Part shown: positions 33,117 through 43,657 of the stretch, piece after piece | Layout of the letters: each line of letters begins with the position of its first letter | Position numbering within the stretch: the first letter of the stretch is position 1 | DNA from: Iris pallida | Lineage: Eukaryota; Streptophyta; Magnoliopsida; Asparagales; Iridaceae | Assembly: GCA_029216955.1 (NCBI GenBank) | Contig: JANAVB010016200.1 | Location: forward strand, 456,296-520,295 | Direction of reading: 5' to 3' | DNA: 64,000 nucleotides | The notes under the pieces: generated by a model | Seen by the model: only the letters and a program-made list of their open reading frames with translations | The model's database searches: none | What the model was told of the DNA's origin: nothing | Made by a program: the position numbers and the translations under genes

Positions 33117-33134
33117 TGGCGACTCTGCTGGGGA
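33117..33134 (+). other. Primer binding site of T2 (tRNA-Arg type)
   Basis: TGGCGACTCTGCTGGGGA lies three bases after the LTR. This form is known from Tat/Ogre-lineage elements. Confidence 0.85.
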
Positions 33135-33205
33135 CAAACTTCTCCACGACTGAGAAGTTGGTGACGCAATCGAATGCAGCCAAACGTGGCTCCACGCAAC
33201 AGAAG

Positions 33206-33646
33206 ATGGTCGTCCGCTTCGACCAACAGGCGTTCGAAGAAATGCTCTCTGAAGGAAGCGCTGGCCCGGTCCAGAAGCGAGCCCGCACAAAGAAGGCTCG
33301 CAGGAAGTGGAGGCCAAAATCATTTGCTCCTCCCCAGGCCCTCGACGGAGTACTCTCTGCTGCCCAAGACGGCGAAGGCGACTCTCATGCGGCCCCACTT
33401 CAAGCCACAGAGGACTCTGCTGTCCCCAAGTCCGGCAGAGGAAAGCACTACGATGCTGGACTTGCAGGGACAAAGAGTGATTCTATGTGCTCCAGGAAGA
33501 AGCCGAATACTCATGCAACCAAGACTACTACCCGCATACATGATGCTCATGCGGCCGAAACTGCCAGCCGCATGAAGAATATCCATACGGCCAGAATTTC
33601 CAGCTGCATGAAGAAAGCCATGCGGCCACAACTGCCAGCCGCATGA
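33206..33646 (+). CDS. T2 ORF1, leader protein of unknown function
   Basis: 146 codons from ATG 33206 (MVVRFDQQAFEEMLSEG), conserved at its start in T1. Basic and Lys/Arg-rich near residues 25-45 (KRARTKKARRKWRPK), which could be a nuclear or nucleic-acid-binding signal. The C-terminal part (residues ~110-146) is encoded by repeated CATGCGGCC/GCCGCATGAA units in both orientations, giving short repeats such as HAAETASRMK. Its TGA overlaps the ATG of the next ORF (ATGA at 33643). Some Tat elements carry an extra ORF before gag; function unknown. It could also be the N-terminal part of gag separated by a frameshift. Confidence 0.6.
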   Translation: MVVRFDQQAFEEMLSEGSAGPVQKRARTKKARRKWRPKSFAPPQALDGVLSAAQDGEGDSHAAPLQATEDSAVPKSGRGKHYDAGLAGTKSDSMCSRKKPNTHATKTTTRIHDAHAAETASRMKNIHTARISSCMKKAMRPQLPAA

Positions 33647-35721
33647 AGACTGTTGACTCCAGCCGCATACTGCCTGCTCCATGCAGTTCAGGCTTAGTCT
33701 TCGATCGCCTCTCCTATGGTCCTGATTTCTCATGTGCCCAAGAGAATATGTCTGACTCTCTGCAGCATCACTTTGACTCTTCCTACTATGCGCCTTCGGG
33801 CGCTAGAGTGAAGAAGTCAAGGGCAGCGCGAGCTTGGCAAGCTCAGTCGGCTGTCCCAACCTCTGACCATCCGAGCGCTCTATATACCATTATACGGGCC
33901 TCTGATGGAAAGTTGTACAGAACCACTCGAGTCCCGCCCCCGACGGCAAACGGACAGAATGGTTCTAAAAAGTCTCCCAAAACCCAGGAAGCAAACATGG
34001 GTGTTCGGGACTCGTCTGACCTGCATGAGGTTATCCTCCACAAGCGCAAGGAAAGAGAAGAGGCCTCGGTATGCAAAGAGTCCTCACATGGATGTCATTG
34101 CACCCAGGTTATTATCAACTGCAGTTGCAACAACGCGACAGCAAGAGAAGACCGGCAGTCTATTTTCCAAAGGCTGCAACGATCAAGCTCAGAGGACGAA
34201 GCGCCTCCCGTCGTCTCTTGTAACTCTACTCAGAAAATCCCTGCCGACGGGAGAGGGAAAAAGATAAACGTCTCCAGCCCAAAGATTTCAACCACTGTAA
34301 CTAAGAAACTGTCGTCTAAACGGTTGTCCACTACCGAAGTTTTCCAAGGTACCCGTTCGAAGATGAAATCTACTACAGTAGGAGATTCATCATCCTCACC
34401 ACTGGGGGTTACTGAAACTGGGGGTAGCACTCCTCAGAGCATCCACGATAATCCGATGTTCCAAGGAGATGAGCCCGGGGAAACAACTCTCCCATCAGAT
34501 ACAGCAGGTGTCGACGTCCCCGAGGACGTCCACGACTCTCAAGATGAAGCAAGCTCTGAAGCTGGGGGTACTATTCCTTCAGAGTCCGAACCAGAGGAGA
34601 ACATTCCCACATACCCCGATGACTTCTCCGTACAAGGGTATGACTCGGAGGGCACGTCTTCCACCGTTTCTTCTATCTCTCCTTATGTAAGGACGGTGTT
34701 CATGACGGACAGCAATCAAGGTGGTTCCAGTGATCGCCAATGCATCGACACTCTGGAGGCCATACTGTATTCCTTGGTCAAATCTGTAGACGAGATTAAA
34801 GCCGCTCTTCCAACTCTGCAAGGAGGGATGCCTGGCCAAACAAGCGCAGGTCCCGCGGTCAATACGGACTCAAATTCGGCGGCACCAAACTCGGGCAATA
34901 ATCCTCCTGAAATGATGGCTCCTACCGCTGCGAATAAGGCCAGAGAAGCAAGAAGAGAGGTCCAGGAGCTCCGAGCCATGTTTCACGCTCGAAAGAACTC
35001 TCAAGACCTCAGAATACGGCAACCATACCCTGCTGCATGGAGGGATGTCCCCTTCCCACCAAGATATAAGCCGTTCAACATCAATCCCTATGATGGCAAG
35101 ACCTCCGCGAGTCGATACATCACTTACTTCGAGGTCACCACCGACCATCTGCCCCATGACGATGCCATCCTTACACGATTATTCATTGGGGCATTGGAAG
35201 GGGTCGCCTTCGACTGGTATCGTAACCTGCCAGACAACTGCATCTACTCCTTCGCCAGCTTCAAGCGCATGTTCTTGGAGAGATTTTACGAAGTAGGACA
35301 GGACGTCACAATGTCCACCCTCATGGACATCGTCCAAGGGAAGAAGGAGCTGACAAGGAACCATATTGAGCAGTTTCGCCAAACCGCAATGAAATTGCCG
35401 TCTGGTAACTCGGATTCCTCCTTGATTGAAATTTGCCAAAAGAGATTGCTCCCAACAATCAGTCTCTGGATGGGCGAAAGTCAATTTAAGGATTGGAAGA
35501 CGTTTATCATCAGTGCCACTAGCACTGAAGAAAGGTTGAAGAAGGCTCGCCAACTGGGATTGCACATCTCGAAGGGAGAGGACAAGGGCAAGCGCCCTAA
35601 TACCAACAACAACAATGGTGGTAACTCCTCCAACAATCGGGACAACAAGGGCAAGCAGGCTATGGTGGCCGACACAGCCCAGAAACCTGAGTCAAAACCG
35701 ACGGACAAACAATGGCCGTAA
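33643..35721 (+). CDS. gag: T2 gag
   Basis: 692 codons. A long, acidic, Ser/Thr-rich N-terminal half with a Cys/His segment (CKESSHGCHCTQVIINCSC, about residues 145-163) conserved in T1; then the retrotransposon gag capsid domain at about residues 460-640 (PFNINPYDGKTSASRYITYF, LTRLFIGALEGVAFDWYRNL); then an Asn/Lys-rich tail. It would form the virus-like particle shell. It stops at TAA 35719 where the frame continues at once with MTYSFEDG and a Cys/His motif (YCHYHHY...DCYQLK) like the Tat zinc finger, so this stop is probably a CAA-to-TAA mutation and not the natural end. Confidence 0.85.
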   Translation: MKTVDSSRILPAPCSSGLVFDRLSYGPDFSCAQENMSDSLQHHFDSSYYAPSGARVKKSRAARAWQAQSAVPTSDHPSALYTIIRASDGKLYRTTRVPPPTANGQNGSKKSPKTQEANMGVRDSSDLHEVILHKRKEREEASVCKESSHGCHCTQVIINCSCNNATAREDRQSIFQRLQRSSSEDEAPPVVSCNSTQKIPADGRGKKINVSSPKISTTVTKKLSSKRLSTTEVFQGTRSKMKSTTVGDSSSSPLGVTETGGSTPQSIHDNPMFQGDEPGETTLPSDTAGVDVPEDVHDSQDEASSEAGGTIPSESEPEENIPTYPDDFSVQGYDSEGTSSTVSSISPYVRTVFMTDSNQGGSSDRQCIDTLEAILYSLVKSVDEIKAALPTLQGGMPGQTSAGPAVNTDSNSAAPNSGNNPPEMMAPTAANKAREARREVQELRAMFHARKNSQDLRIRQPYPAAWRDVPFPPRYKPFNINPYDGKTSASRYITYFEVTTDHLPHDDAILTRLFIGALEGVAFDWYRNLPDNCIYSFASFKRMFLERFYEVGQDVTMSTLMDIVQGKKELTRNHIEQFRQTAMKLPSGNSDSSLIEICQKRLLPTISLWMGESQFKDWKTFIISATSTEERLKKARQLGLHISKGEDKGKRPNTNNNNGGNSSNNRDNKGKQAMVADTAQKPESKPTDKQWP

Positions 35722-36570
35722 ATGACCTACTCCTTCGAAGACGGCCACGTCAAGCCCATCTTGGACATGCTCATACAAGGAGACAGAATTCAGCTCCCTC
35801 CACTAAGACGGGAACCTCGACCGGCAGAAATGGAGAGCTCAAAGTACTGCCATTACCACCACTACGTCCACCAAGCTACACACGACTGCTACCAACTGAA
35901 ATGATACATCCAACATCTCATCGATTCGAACGCTCTGGCCATTGATTTCGAAGAGGTAACCGTGGCAGCCAATATGGTGTCAGTACAATTTGGCAGCTTC
36001 CCTCCAACAGAAACTCAAGACGGTATGGTACCCATTCCTCTGGTGACAATGGAGATTGCTAATCTTCCACCTCCTCGGGATCAGGCTGCTGGTCTGGTGC
36101 CCCTCACCACATCACGAGAGGAGATCATGTGGGTCCATCCGGACCTGGTACTTGAGGTGACTCAATCCACACCACCTTCCATTCGTAAGAAGAAGAGTGG
36201 AAAAGTCAGATCCTGTCGTACAATCTCGGCAGATGTCGAAGAAGTCACGGCTATCATTACCCGGTCTAGGGCACAATCCCAACCTGTGGCTGATAACTCG
36301 ACTGAAGATCATCAGCCAGCTACTGCTGACGCTCCAGGACCTTCTCAGCCTCCGACGACCGACAAGCCTAGGTCGAAGGAGACTCGCATTGACAAATCCC
36401 TCCGAAAAGAGGCACCGCAAGGACTGGAGAGGCCCTACAACTTCGACATCTTGGCACAATTGGCCAACATACTGACCAAATTGTCATTATACGAGCTCCT
36501 GAGACTCTCAAAGGATGTTCGCACGGCTTTGAGCGATGCACTCCAGAATGCCGACGCCAATCTGGCTTAG
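35722..36570 (+). pseudogene. T2 gag C-terminus and linker to protease
   Basis: It continues the gag frame. TGA at 35902-35904 follows YQLK; the frame goes on with YIQHLIDSNALAIDFEEV and NMVSVQFGSFPPTETQDG, REEIMWVHPDLVLEV, matched in T1 (7767-8129). It ends at TAG 36568-36570, where translation resumes directly. Both stops are one C-to-T step from a sense codon (CGA, CAG). The function of this linker is unknown; in the family it lies between gag and protease. Confidence 0.75.
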
Positions 36571-37946
36571 GTCATCCTCACGGGAGAGAACCAGCCTGCA
36601 GATCTCCAAGACAGCGCTTGCACAGGAGCGATGCCCAATATTGTCTTCACTCCACAGGATATGCTCATCAAAACCAATCTATATGATCGTCCGTTATACT
36701 ATACTGGATACATCGACGACGTAAAGGTGGATCGGATGCACATTGATCCTGGTTCTTCCATAAGCATCATCCCGAAGGGCCTGTTACATCATCTCCGCAT
36801 TCCTATGCGTCGCCTGACGCCATGATAAGCACCGCCATCAGTAGTTTCAATTCCGGCAGGAGCTACCCGATTGGAAAGATTCGCTTGAAGTGCCAAATCG
36901 GCGATCTTCAGTCAGAAGTAACCTGTTACGTCATAGATATGGACACTTCCTACAATATCCTCTTGGGGTGTCCTTAGATACACAATTATATGATCGTGCC
37001 TTCCACGCTGCACCAGTGCTTCAAGTATGTCGACAAATATGGCTTCGTAAGGACAGAATTTGCCGACATCGATCCCTTTAAAGGGGTCGAATCCTACTAC
37101 TCAGATTCCTGCCTATACGAGAAGTCGAAGAGGCACCTGGATGAAGATATACAAGCTCGAGCTGAGACGGCCTCAGGATCAGAAGAACCTCTGACGATCC
37201 ACCTTCAAGCTCGCAAACCTGGCAAGTCCGCACCCCTTACGGCCGCTCTGCGTAAGGACGCAATCAGCCTCTCGGCACAAGAAGGACAGATAATAATTTG
37301 GCTGCCAAGGTCCGGCCAAGTGCCAAGACCCACAACGGAGCCACTGACAATCAGACTGCCTAGAGTCGGCCAAACACAAGCGGAGAAGCTCAATCCCTCT
37401 GACAAGCCAATGACGATACGTCTTCCCAAAAAGAATCGTCAGCCCGATGCAAAGTCAGGGGCTTCTAGCGAGCCAACAACTCTCCGCCCAGCATCGGGTA
37501 CCAAACTGGGGGTCGCTAGTTTGCCAACGACTCCACGTTCTGCTCCACCAACAGAACCCCTGATGATCAAGCTGCCCAAATCATCCTTTCAGTCTTCATT
37601 TATACAGGGGGTGGCCGAAGAAGAACCGGAACTGGCCAAGTATGTGGCTGCCAACACTGATGTTCCCTCCGCAGATGATGTAATCCCGCTAGAAAAGATG
37701 CCTTACTTCATCAATAAAGGGCTATCTTTGAACTACCTCGAGCTTAATAAGCTTTGTACGATGTATGCTATGGAACACGGTATAGGCACTCACCTACACA
37801 CACAGGTGACAAATGTTTACACCGCAAACCAGCTTACTCCAGTGGAAGACGCTTACCACATAATCGAGGGAGGGGACCATCCAATCATCTTCGGCCGGAA
37901 GGACGACCCGCAGCTCTTCACCATAGAGAAGGTTGATCTTGAATGA
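36571..37946 (+). pseudogene. T2 aspartic protease region
   Basis: Active-site segment VDRMHIDPGSSISIIP near 36728-36775, then a frameshift at about 36822 (LTP then stop), GKIRLKCQIGDLQSEVTCYV in another frame, and TAG at 36975-36977 where T1 encodes Trp (HPWL). The long frame 36990-37946 continues with KYGFVRTEFADIDPF and at least four short repeats of the type P(L/M)TIRLPK (near 37180, 37340, 37410, 37560), a Pro/Thr-rich hinge-like region. The protease would cut the polyprotein during particle maturation; this copy is dead. Confidence 0.75.
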
Positions 37947-38475
37947 TGTCGGGAGACTGCCTCTTTATCTATATAGCCCCCAATCCAAGTATCTTATGCA
38001 AAAACAGGGGTATGATCTGGAGACTACGCCAGGCTTGAACTACGACATTGGTCGACGATTACCTTTAAAACCACCAGTCCCGGCTAGCAAACCTCGGAAC
38101 TACTACAGCAAGACCCGATGTGGATTAGGTTACGTTACGCCCGCAACGACCCCTGAAAGTTCAGATGAGGAATGCGATTGGCATTCACATTCAACCGGGT
38201 CACCAACTTCTGATTCGGATGCCAGCATCGGAGACGTATTCAGACAAGTCTTGTCAGTCAATATGGCATTCGCCGACGCTTACAAAGAAGATGAAGACAT
38301 TCCTGAAATCCTCGAGTTGGAGCCGTGGGCCCAACAGCTGGATGCACAATGGGAAAAGCGGTTCGAACAGAGAGAACCTCCTACTGAAGATGAAGTTATA
38401 CAGGTCGACCTCGGCAGCGAATCTTCTCCAAAACCAATCTTCGTCAGTAAAGGCCTGACAAACGAAGAGCGATAA
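37933..38475 (+). pseudogene. T2 linker between protease and RT
   Basis: 180-codon frame (MILNDVGRLPLYLYSPQSKYLM...) with an acidic C-terminal part (EDEVIQVDLGSESSPKPIFVSKGL). It ends TAA at 38473 directly before SLLELVKEYIDVFAWSY, the conserved lead-in to Tat RT, so the stop interrupts one polyprotein (likely CAA-to-TAA). Confidence 0.65.
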
Positions 38476-41319
38476 TCGCTATTAGAACTTGTCAAAGAAT
38501 ACATTGATGTGTTCGCCTGGAGCTATAAAGACATGCCAGGACTAAACCCCGAGGTTGCCCTTCACAAGCTCAACATTCGGCCAGATGCAAAGCCAGTCAA
38601 ACAACAATAGCGACGCTTCCGCCCAAGCATCATGAATGCGATCGAAGTCGAAGTCAACAAACTGATAGACAGCGGCTTCATTCGTGAGGAACAACATTCG
38701 GACTGGGTCGCCAACATAGTACCAGTCCTCAAAAAGAATGGAAAGATTCGAATCTGCATCGACTTCCGCAATCTGAACGAGGCATGTCCCAAAGATGAAT
38801 TCCCCCTCCCTATCACAGACATCATGATCGACAACACATGCGGCTTCGAACGTATGTCATTCATGGATGGCTTCTCAGGGTACAACCAAATTAAGATGTC
38901 TCCTGACGACGAGAAGCATACATCGTTTCGAACACCGATTGGTACATACTGCTACACAGTCATGCCTTTCGGTTTAAAGAATGCTGGGGCCACATATCAA
39001 AGAGCCATGAGTATCATCTTCAGGGACCACTTACGCAAAACTGTGGAGTGCTATGTTGATGGCATCGCCGTCAAGAGTCGCTATAAAGGAGACCATCTGC
39101 AGGATCTGAGGACGGTATTCGGCCTGATGCGAGCGTACAACCTGAAGATGAATCCCATAAAATCCTTCTTGGGCGTATCCAGCAGAAAATTTCTGGGTTT
39201 TATTATTACTGCCCAAGGAATCCACGTAGATCCAGAGAAGACGAAGGCAATTATGGAGATGGGTCCCCCGAGAAATCTCCATAAACTCAGAGGCCTTCAA
39301 GGGAGGCTAGCTTACATCAGGAGGTTCATTTCTAACCTCTCCGGGCGTTGTCAGCCATTCACCCATCTCATGAAGAAGGGCATCTCATTGGTATGGGACG
39401 AAGAATGTCAGCGTGCCTTCGACAGCATCAAAGAATATTTGTCGAACCCTCCAGTCCTGGTGGCCCCGGTTGCTGAAAAACCATTCCTGCTCTATGTACG
39501 AGCAATGGAGCATTCCCTCGATGCTCTACTAGCACAAAGCAACGATACAGGCCATGAACAAGCTATATATTACCTCAGCCGAATGATGATTGGGCCAGAG
39601 CACCGATACACCGCCGTGGAGAAGGAATGCCTCGCCCTGGTGTTCGCCATTCAAAAGACGCGGCACTATGTCACAGGACAAACCATACATGTAATCTCAC
39701 GAGTCAATCCTCTTAGGGTCCTCATGACGAAACCAGGAGCACTCAGCTCTCGCCTCGCTACATGGGCAATATTACTGTCCCCCTACCATATGATCTTCGT
39801 CCCGCAAAAGGCTGTTAAAGGTCAAGCCCTGGCAGACTTTTTAGCAGCCCACCCAGGCTCGGAGTCGTCCAGAATATATGAAGGAATCCCAGATGAGGTC
39901 GTCGACTCGCATGCAACCTCTCACGATGATATATGGCGAATGTTCTTCAACGGCGCTTCAAGGACCGGACCTAAGGGCAACATCGTCGTCGGAGTCGGGG
40001 TGGTACTGGTTTCTCCTACCGGATTGGTGATCAATCGCGCTTACTCCCTCACGGAACCCTGCTCTAACAATGTGGCAGAGTACAATGCTTTGGTCGTTGG
40101 CCTCCAACTTACAAGAGAGCTGGAGGTAGAATATCTTGAAGCATACGGCGATTCACAGTTAATCGTCAATCAGATCCGGGGTTCATACGAAGTCCGCCAT
40201 GAAGACATGATCCCCTATCACCAAATAGCGATCGATATTATCTCATCATTTGAGGGATTCTTCATCGAACACGTTCCCAGACTCCAAAACATAGAAGTCG
40301 ATGCCCTAGCAGGCCTTGCCGCTTCCTTAGTAGTGCCAAACCATACTCATCATTCGGTAGATGTGATAGGCTACGAACTGGTCTGTCCCAAGAACAACGT
40401 TCAATTCATAGCATGTTATTCCGCTCAGACGATCGACAAAGCACAAGACTGGAGACAATCGTTCATTGACTTCGTAGTCTACAACATTCTGCCGGAGGAC
40501 CCAAAGGAAGCCACCTCTATCAGAAGGCGTTCTCTCAGATTCTTCTACGATACAGAGACGAAAATGCTGTATTGTCGATCCTACGATGGATTATTACTGC
40601 GATGTCTGTCAAATACAAAAGCCAAAGAAGACGTACGCGAAGCTCATGACGGTGTCTGCGGGGCCCATCAGCCTGGCCCAAAATTGCAAGATCGTCTTCG
40701 CCGTATGGGCTACTATTGGCCCACGATGGTAGCAGATGCAATAGACTATGCAAGAAAATGCAAAGCCTGCCAAGTCCACGCGAACTTCATCTACGAACCA
40801 TCCGAATTTCTACATCCGACGGTAGCATCCTGGCCATTTGAAGCATGGGGAATGGATATCATCGGTCCGATTACTCCACCTTCCTTCCGAAGACATCGCT
40901 TCATACTCGCAATCACAGATTATTTCTCTAAATGGGCGAAAGCTGTTCCACTTGCAGAAGTAAAGACTTCAAACGTGATCAGCTTCCTCAAGCATCATGT
41001 CATCTATCGCTTTGGACTGCCCCGAAGGATCATCCATGATAATGGTCCACAGTTTGCAAGCCACGCCTTCTATCGGTTTTGCGACAAGCACCGCATCCAG
41101 AATATTGCTTCAACGCCATACAACCCAGCAGCGAATGGGTTGGCAGAAGCATTCAACAAAACAATCATCAAACTTCTCAAGAAGTTCGTATCGTCCAACA
41201 AATGCGACTGGAATGAGAAGCTTGGTGAATGCTTATGGGCATATCGTACTACAGTCCGAACAGCTACTAGGAATATGCTATTTTTCTGGTGTACGGGAGT
41301 GAGGCAGTCCTCCCATTAG
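38476..41319 (+). CDS. pol: T2 pol: RT, RNase H, second RNase H, integrase core
   Basis: Opens with EYIDVFAWSYKDMPG; TAG at 38608-38610 (PVKQQ then stop) splits off the first 44 codons. RT: VVxVLKKNGKIRICIDFRNLN-type block near 38710-38790; catalytic box ECYVDG at 39046-39063, where the family has YVDD, so the second Asp is lost. RNase H: YLSRMMIGPEHRYTAVEKE. Second RNase H (Tat-specific): WRMFFNGAS with Asn at 39949-39951 where Asp is expected, then NNVAEYNAL, YGDSQLIV, EVDALAGLAA. Integrase: zinc site AHDGVCGAH...CKAC, GMDIIGP, HDNGPQF and NGLAEAFNKTI (D-D-E intact). It ends in a frameshift near 41285. Confidence 0.88.
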
Positions 41320-41705
41320 AGACTCAAATCCCCTCGCTCCGCGTCGCTCTCACTTACCAATTGACGACGGACGATAACTACCGTCGTCGGCTACAAGAGT
41401 TAGAGGCCTTAGATGAAAAATGCCTACTGGCTCAGCAACGGATCGAGCTATACCAAGCACGCATCTCCGGAGCCTTCAACAAGAAGGTTAAAATCAGAAC
41501 ATTCCAAGTGGGCGATCTCGTTCTGGCAGTTCGGAGGCCGATGGTTATGACTCACAAAACCGTCGACAAGTTCCAACCAAAGTGGAAAGGCCCATTTATC
41601 ATTGAGGCTGTATTCTCCAACGGTGCTTACCGCCTTGCAAAACAAAATAGAGACTTGCTCATGCTGCCCGTCAACGGCAAGTTCCTGAAGAAATATTATG
41701 TCTAA
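41289..41705 (+). CDS. pol: T2 integrase C-terminus
   Basis: Continues integrase in another frame after the indel near 41280: VYGSEAVLPLETQIPSLRV then ARISGAFNKKVKIRTFQVGDLVL and FQPKWKGPFIIEAVFSNGAY, the usual GPY/F-type module of gypsy integrases. It stops at TAA 41703 with FLKKYYV. There is no chromodomain after it, as expected for Tat. Confidence 0.85.
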   Translation: MYGSEAVLPLETQIPSLRVALTYQLTTDDNYRRRLQELEALDEKCLLAQQRIELYQARISGAFNKKVKIRTFQVGDLVLAVRRPMVMTHKTVDKFQPKWKGPFIIEAVFSNGAYRLAKQNRDLLMLPVNGKFLKKYYV

Positions 41706-41715
41706 ACGACATTTT

Positions 41716-42130
41716 CCAGATTATCGAGTCATGTACCCACTGGTACCACTGAACTCATATTCCAAATCCCAGATTATTGAGTTATGTACCCGTTGGTACC
41801 GCTGAACTCATATTCCAAATTCCAGATTATCGAGTCATGTACCCACTGGTACCACTGAACTCATATTCCAAATCCCAGATTATTGAGTTATGTACCCGCT
41901 GGTATCGCTGAACTCATATTCCAAATTCCAGATTATTGAGTTATGTACCCGCTGGTACCGCTGAACTCATATTCCAAATTCCAGATTATTGAGTCATGTA
42001 CCCTCCGGTACCGCTGAACTCACATTCACAATCTTCCAGATTATCGAGTTATGTACCCGCAGGTGCCTCTGAACTCACACGCCGGTCACTCTTTCAGATA
42101 GTAAGTCATGTATGACCATACCTCTGAACT
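41716..42130 (+). repeat. 53-bp tandem repeat downstream of T2 pol
   Basis: Units starting CCAGATTAT(C/T)GAGT begin at 41716, 41769, 41822, 41875, 41928, 41981 (period 53) and 42036, with a decayed eighth. Each ends in CTGAACTCA. Tandem repeats in the 3' untranslated region are common in Tat elements. Confidence 0.9.
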
Positions 42131-42290
42131 TATTTCTCTGAAAGAGCTCCTCCCTCACGATCCACTACCCGCACTCTCAGTGCACAAAAAGGATAACAGA
42201 TCCACAAAATTTCCAAAACGACCACGTCGATGTTATCTCTGAGTCATTTCACTTCCGCCAAAAACAAATCACCCCTCTACATAGAACTTC

Positions 42291-42425
42291 CATGTCCTCA
42301 TTACCTTTGAGTCGTTCTGTGTACCCCTTCATGGAGCCCACTCCTGCCATGTCCTCATTACCTCTGAGTGGGAAGGCTCCATCGAAGAAACCTTCATACT
42401 TACCATGTCCTCATTACCTCTGAGT
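42291..42425 (+). repeat. Interspersed CCATGTCCTCATTACCTCTG repeat
   Basis: Three copies of CATGTCCTCATTACC(T/C)(T)TGAGT at about 42292, 42348 and 42402, spaced about 55 bases. They echo the spacing of the 53-bp block. Confidence 0.7.
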
Positions 42426-42429
42426 AAGT

Positions 42430-42738
42430 ATGTTGGTTCTCTCCCAACTTATTATCCGTATCCAGAATTAGGGTACGCCAAGGATAATAGGTCCACAAAA
42501 AGTCTCCCATTGGGGCAACTACTACAAGCAAAGAACAGAGCGAATGTATTCTGTTCAAAATCAGTTACATTCACATGACTACCTATCATGAGCAAGCCAG
42601 AAAAGTTCTCTATTATTTCATTCAGACAAGAAGGAAAAATATTACATTGATGTCCAAAGGAAATAAAACACAAACTGCAGCTAAAAACAGACAGAAATAT
42701 CAAGACAAAAGACGGACATTTGTGAGAGCCCACGAATC
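42430..42738 (-). other. Probable 3' untranslated region of the T2 antisense gene
   Basis: On the minus strand, beyond the TAG, the sequence is T-rich (TTTTGTCTTG, TGTTTTATTTCC, TGTAATATTTTT), like a plant 3' UTR. No ORF of note. Confidence 0.35.
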
Positions 42739-43368
42739 CTAGTTACGGGGGCGCATATACCAATCCCTCAGCCATTTTGCATATGATGGATGTACTTGAG
42801 CAAAGTCCTCGTCCGAAGTAGGAAGGTCAGAACTCCCAGCACTACCGCCGTCAGACTGGGGCTCCTCCTTTACAGCAACGAGCGCCAGCTCTCCTTTCTG
42901 TTCCTCCGTTTTTGCCTTCGGGAGGGTTTCTGCAAGAATTAAAGATAAAAAATAAACAAAGTTAGGAGATGGTCGGGGCCTCATGTGGCCCAATCCAGAC
43001 GAGCTTATGCGGTCCCGTTTAATGGAGGCTCTATGCGGCTCGATTCAGGGGGACTCATGCGACCCTGTTCGAAGGGTCATCATGCGGTCCAGTTTTGTGA
43101 AGCATCTAGACAACTCTCATGCGGCTCGGACATGGGATATACCCCCATGTGGCTCGAACGTGGGATGTACATGCGCCCTAAACGCATTAAAAGCTTGTGC
43201 ATAAAGCATGCAACAGAGCCGTCTTCATGAGGGGTTCGAAGTAGACGATCTTCCCAAAACCTTACCCTTAATGACAGGGTGAGCGCCGATATGAACCCTA
43301 GGTACCGCAGCCGACATGGAGGCCACTCCCTTTTCCTTCGCCGCAATCTTGGAGGACTTGGAAGCCAT
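42739..43368 (-). CDS. T2 antisense gene with one intron, unknown 97-aa product
   Basis: Exon 1: ATG 43366-43368 to 43266 (MASKSSKIAAKEKG...HPVIK plus one base). Intron: 43265 down to 42930, 336 nt, with donor G|GTAAGG and acceptor TTCTTGCAG after a T-rich tract. Exon 2: 42929-42739 (ETLPKAKTEEQKGELA... ending WLRDWYMRPRN, TAG). The splice keeps the frame and joins a Lys/Ala-rich start to an acidic, Ser-rich end. A TATA box lies 107 bases upstream of the ATG. Extra antisense ORFs between pol and the 3' LTR are known in Tat elements; their function is unsettled. ATGCGGC motifs lie in the intron and upstream of the promoter. No domain recognised. Confidence 0.6.
42981..43175. repeat. ATGCGG motif cluster in the antisense intron
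   Basis: About nine ATGCGGC/ATGCGGT/ATGTGGC/ATGCGAC sites within roughly 195 bases, nearly all inside the intron of the antisense gene. Confidence 0.75.
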
Positions 43369-43474
43369 TGTTATCTGATGATCAGAGAAGGAAGATGAAG
43401 ATAAGAAAAGCTAGGGCAAGAAGAATCGAAGACAGAGAGAAAATAAAGAAGTCTCTTCGTTCCAAACACGCTTC

Positions 43475-43482
43475 TATTTATA
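43475..43482 (-). promoter_or_regulatory. TATA box of the T2 antisense gene
   Basis: The minus strand reads GTCTATAAATAGAAG, with a C/T-rich leader downstream up to the ATG at 43368. Typical plant core-promoter layout, pointing opposite to the element's own transcription. Confidence 0.65.
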
Positions 43483-43657
43483 GACGGAGCCCATAGACCG
43501 ATGCTTCGATCCATGTACAGCGTAACTGACTCTTCGGTTATCAAAGCAATCCGACTATTCCAAAGTCGACTCTTGGGACTCATCCCTAAAAGATGGCTCA
43601 AATCAAATGCAATCAATACAAAGATTTGCACACGTGACATGAAGACGTGGCAAGGAG

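Noticed and set aside
41716..42130. CRISPR-like array (regular ~53-bp repeats)
   Set aside because: The whole unit is repeated with no unique spacers, and it lies in a plant retrotransposon 3' region.
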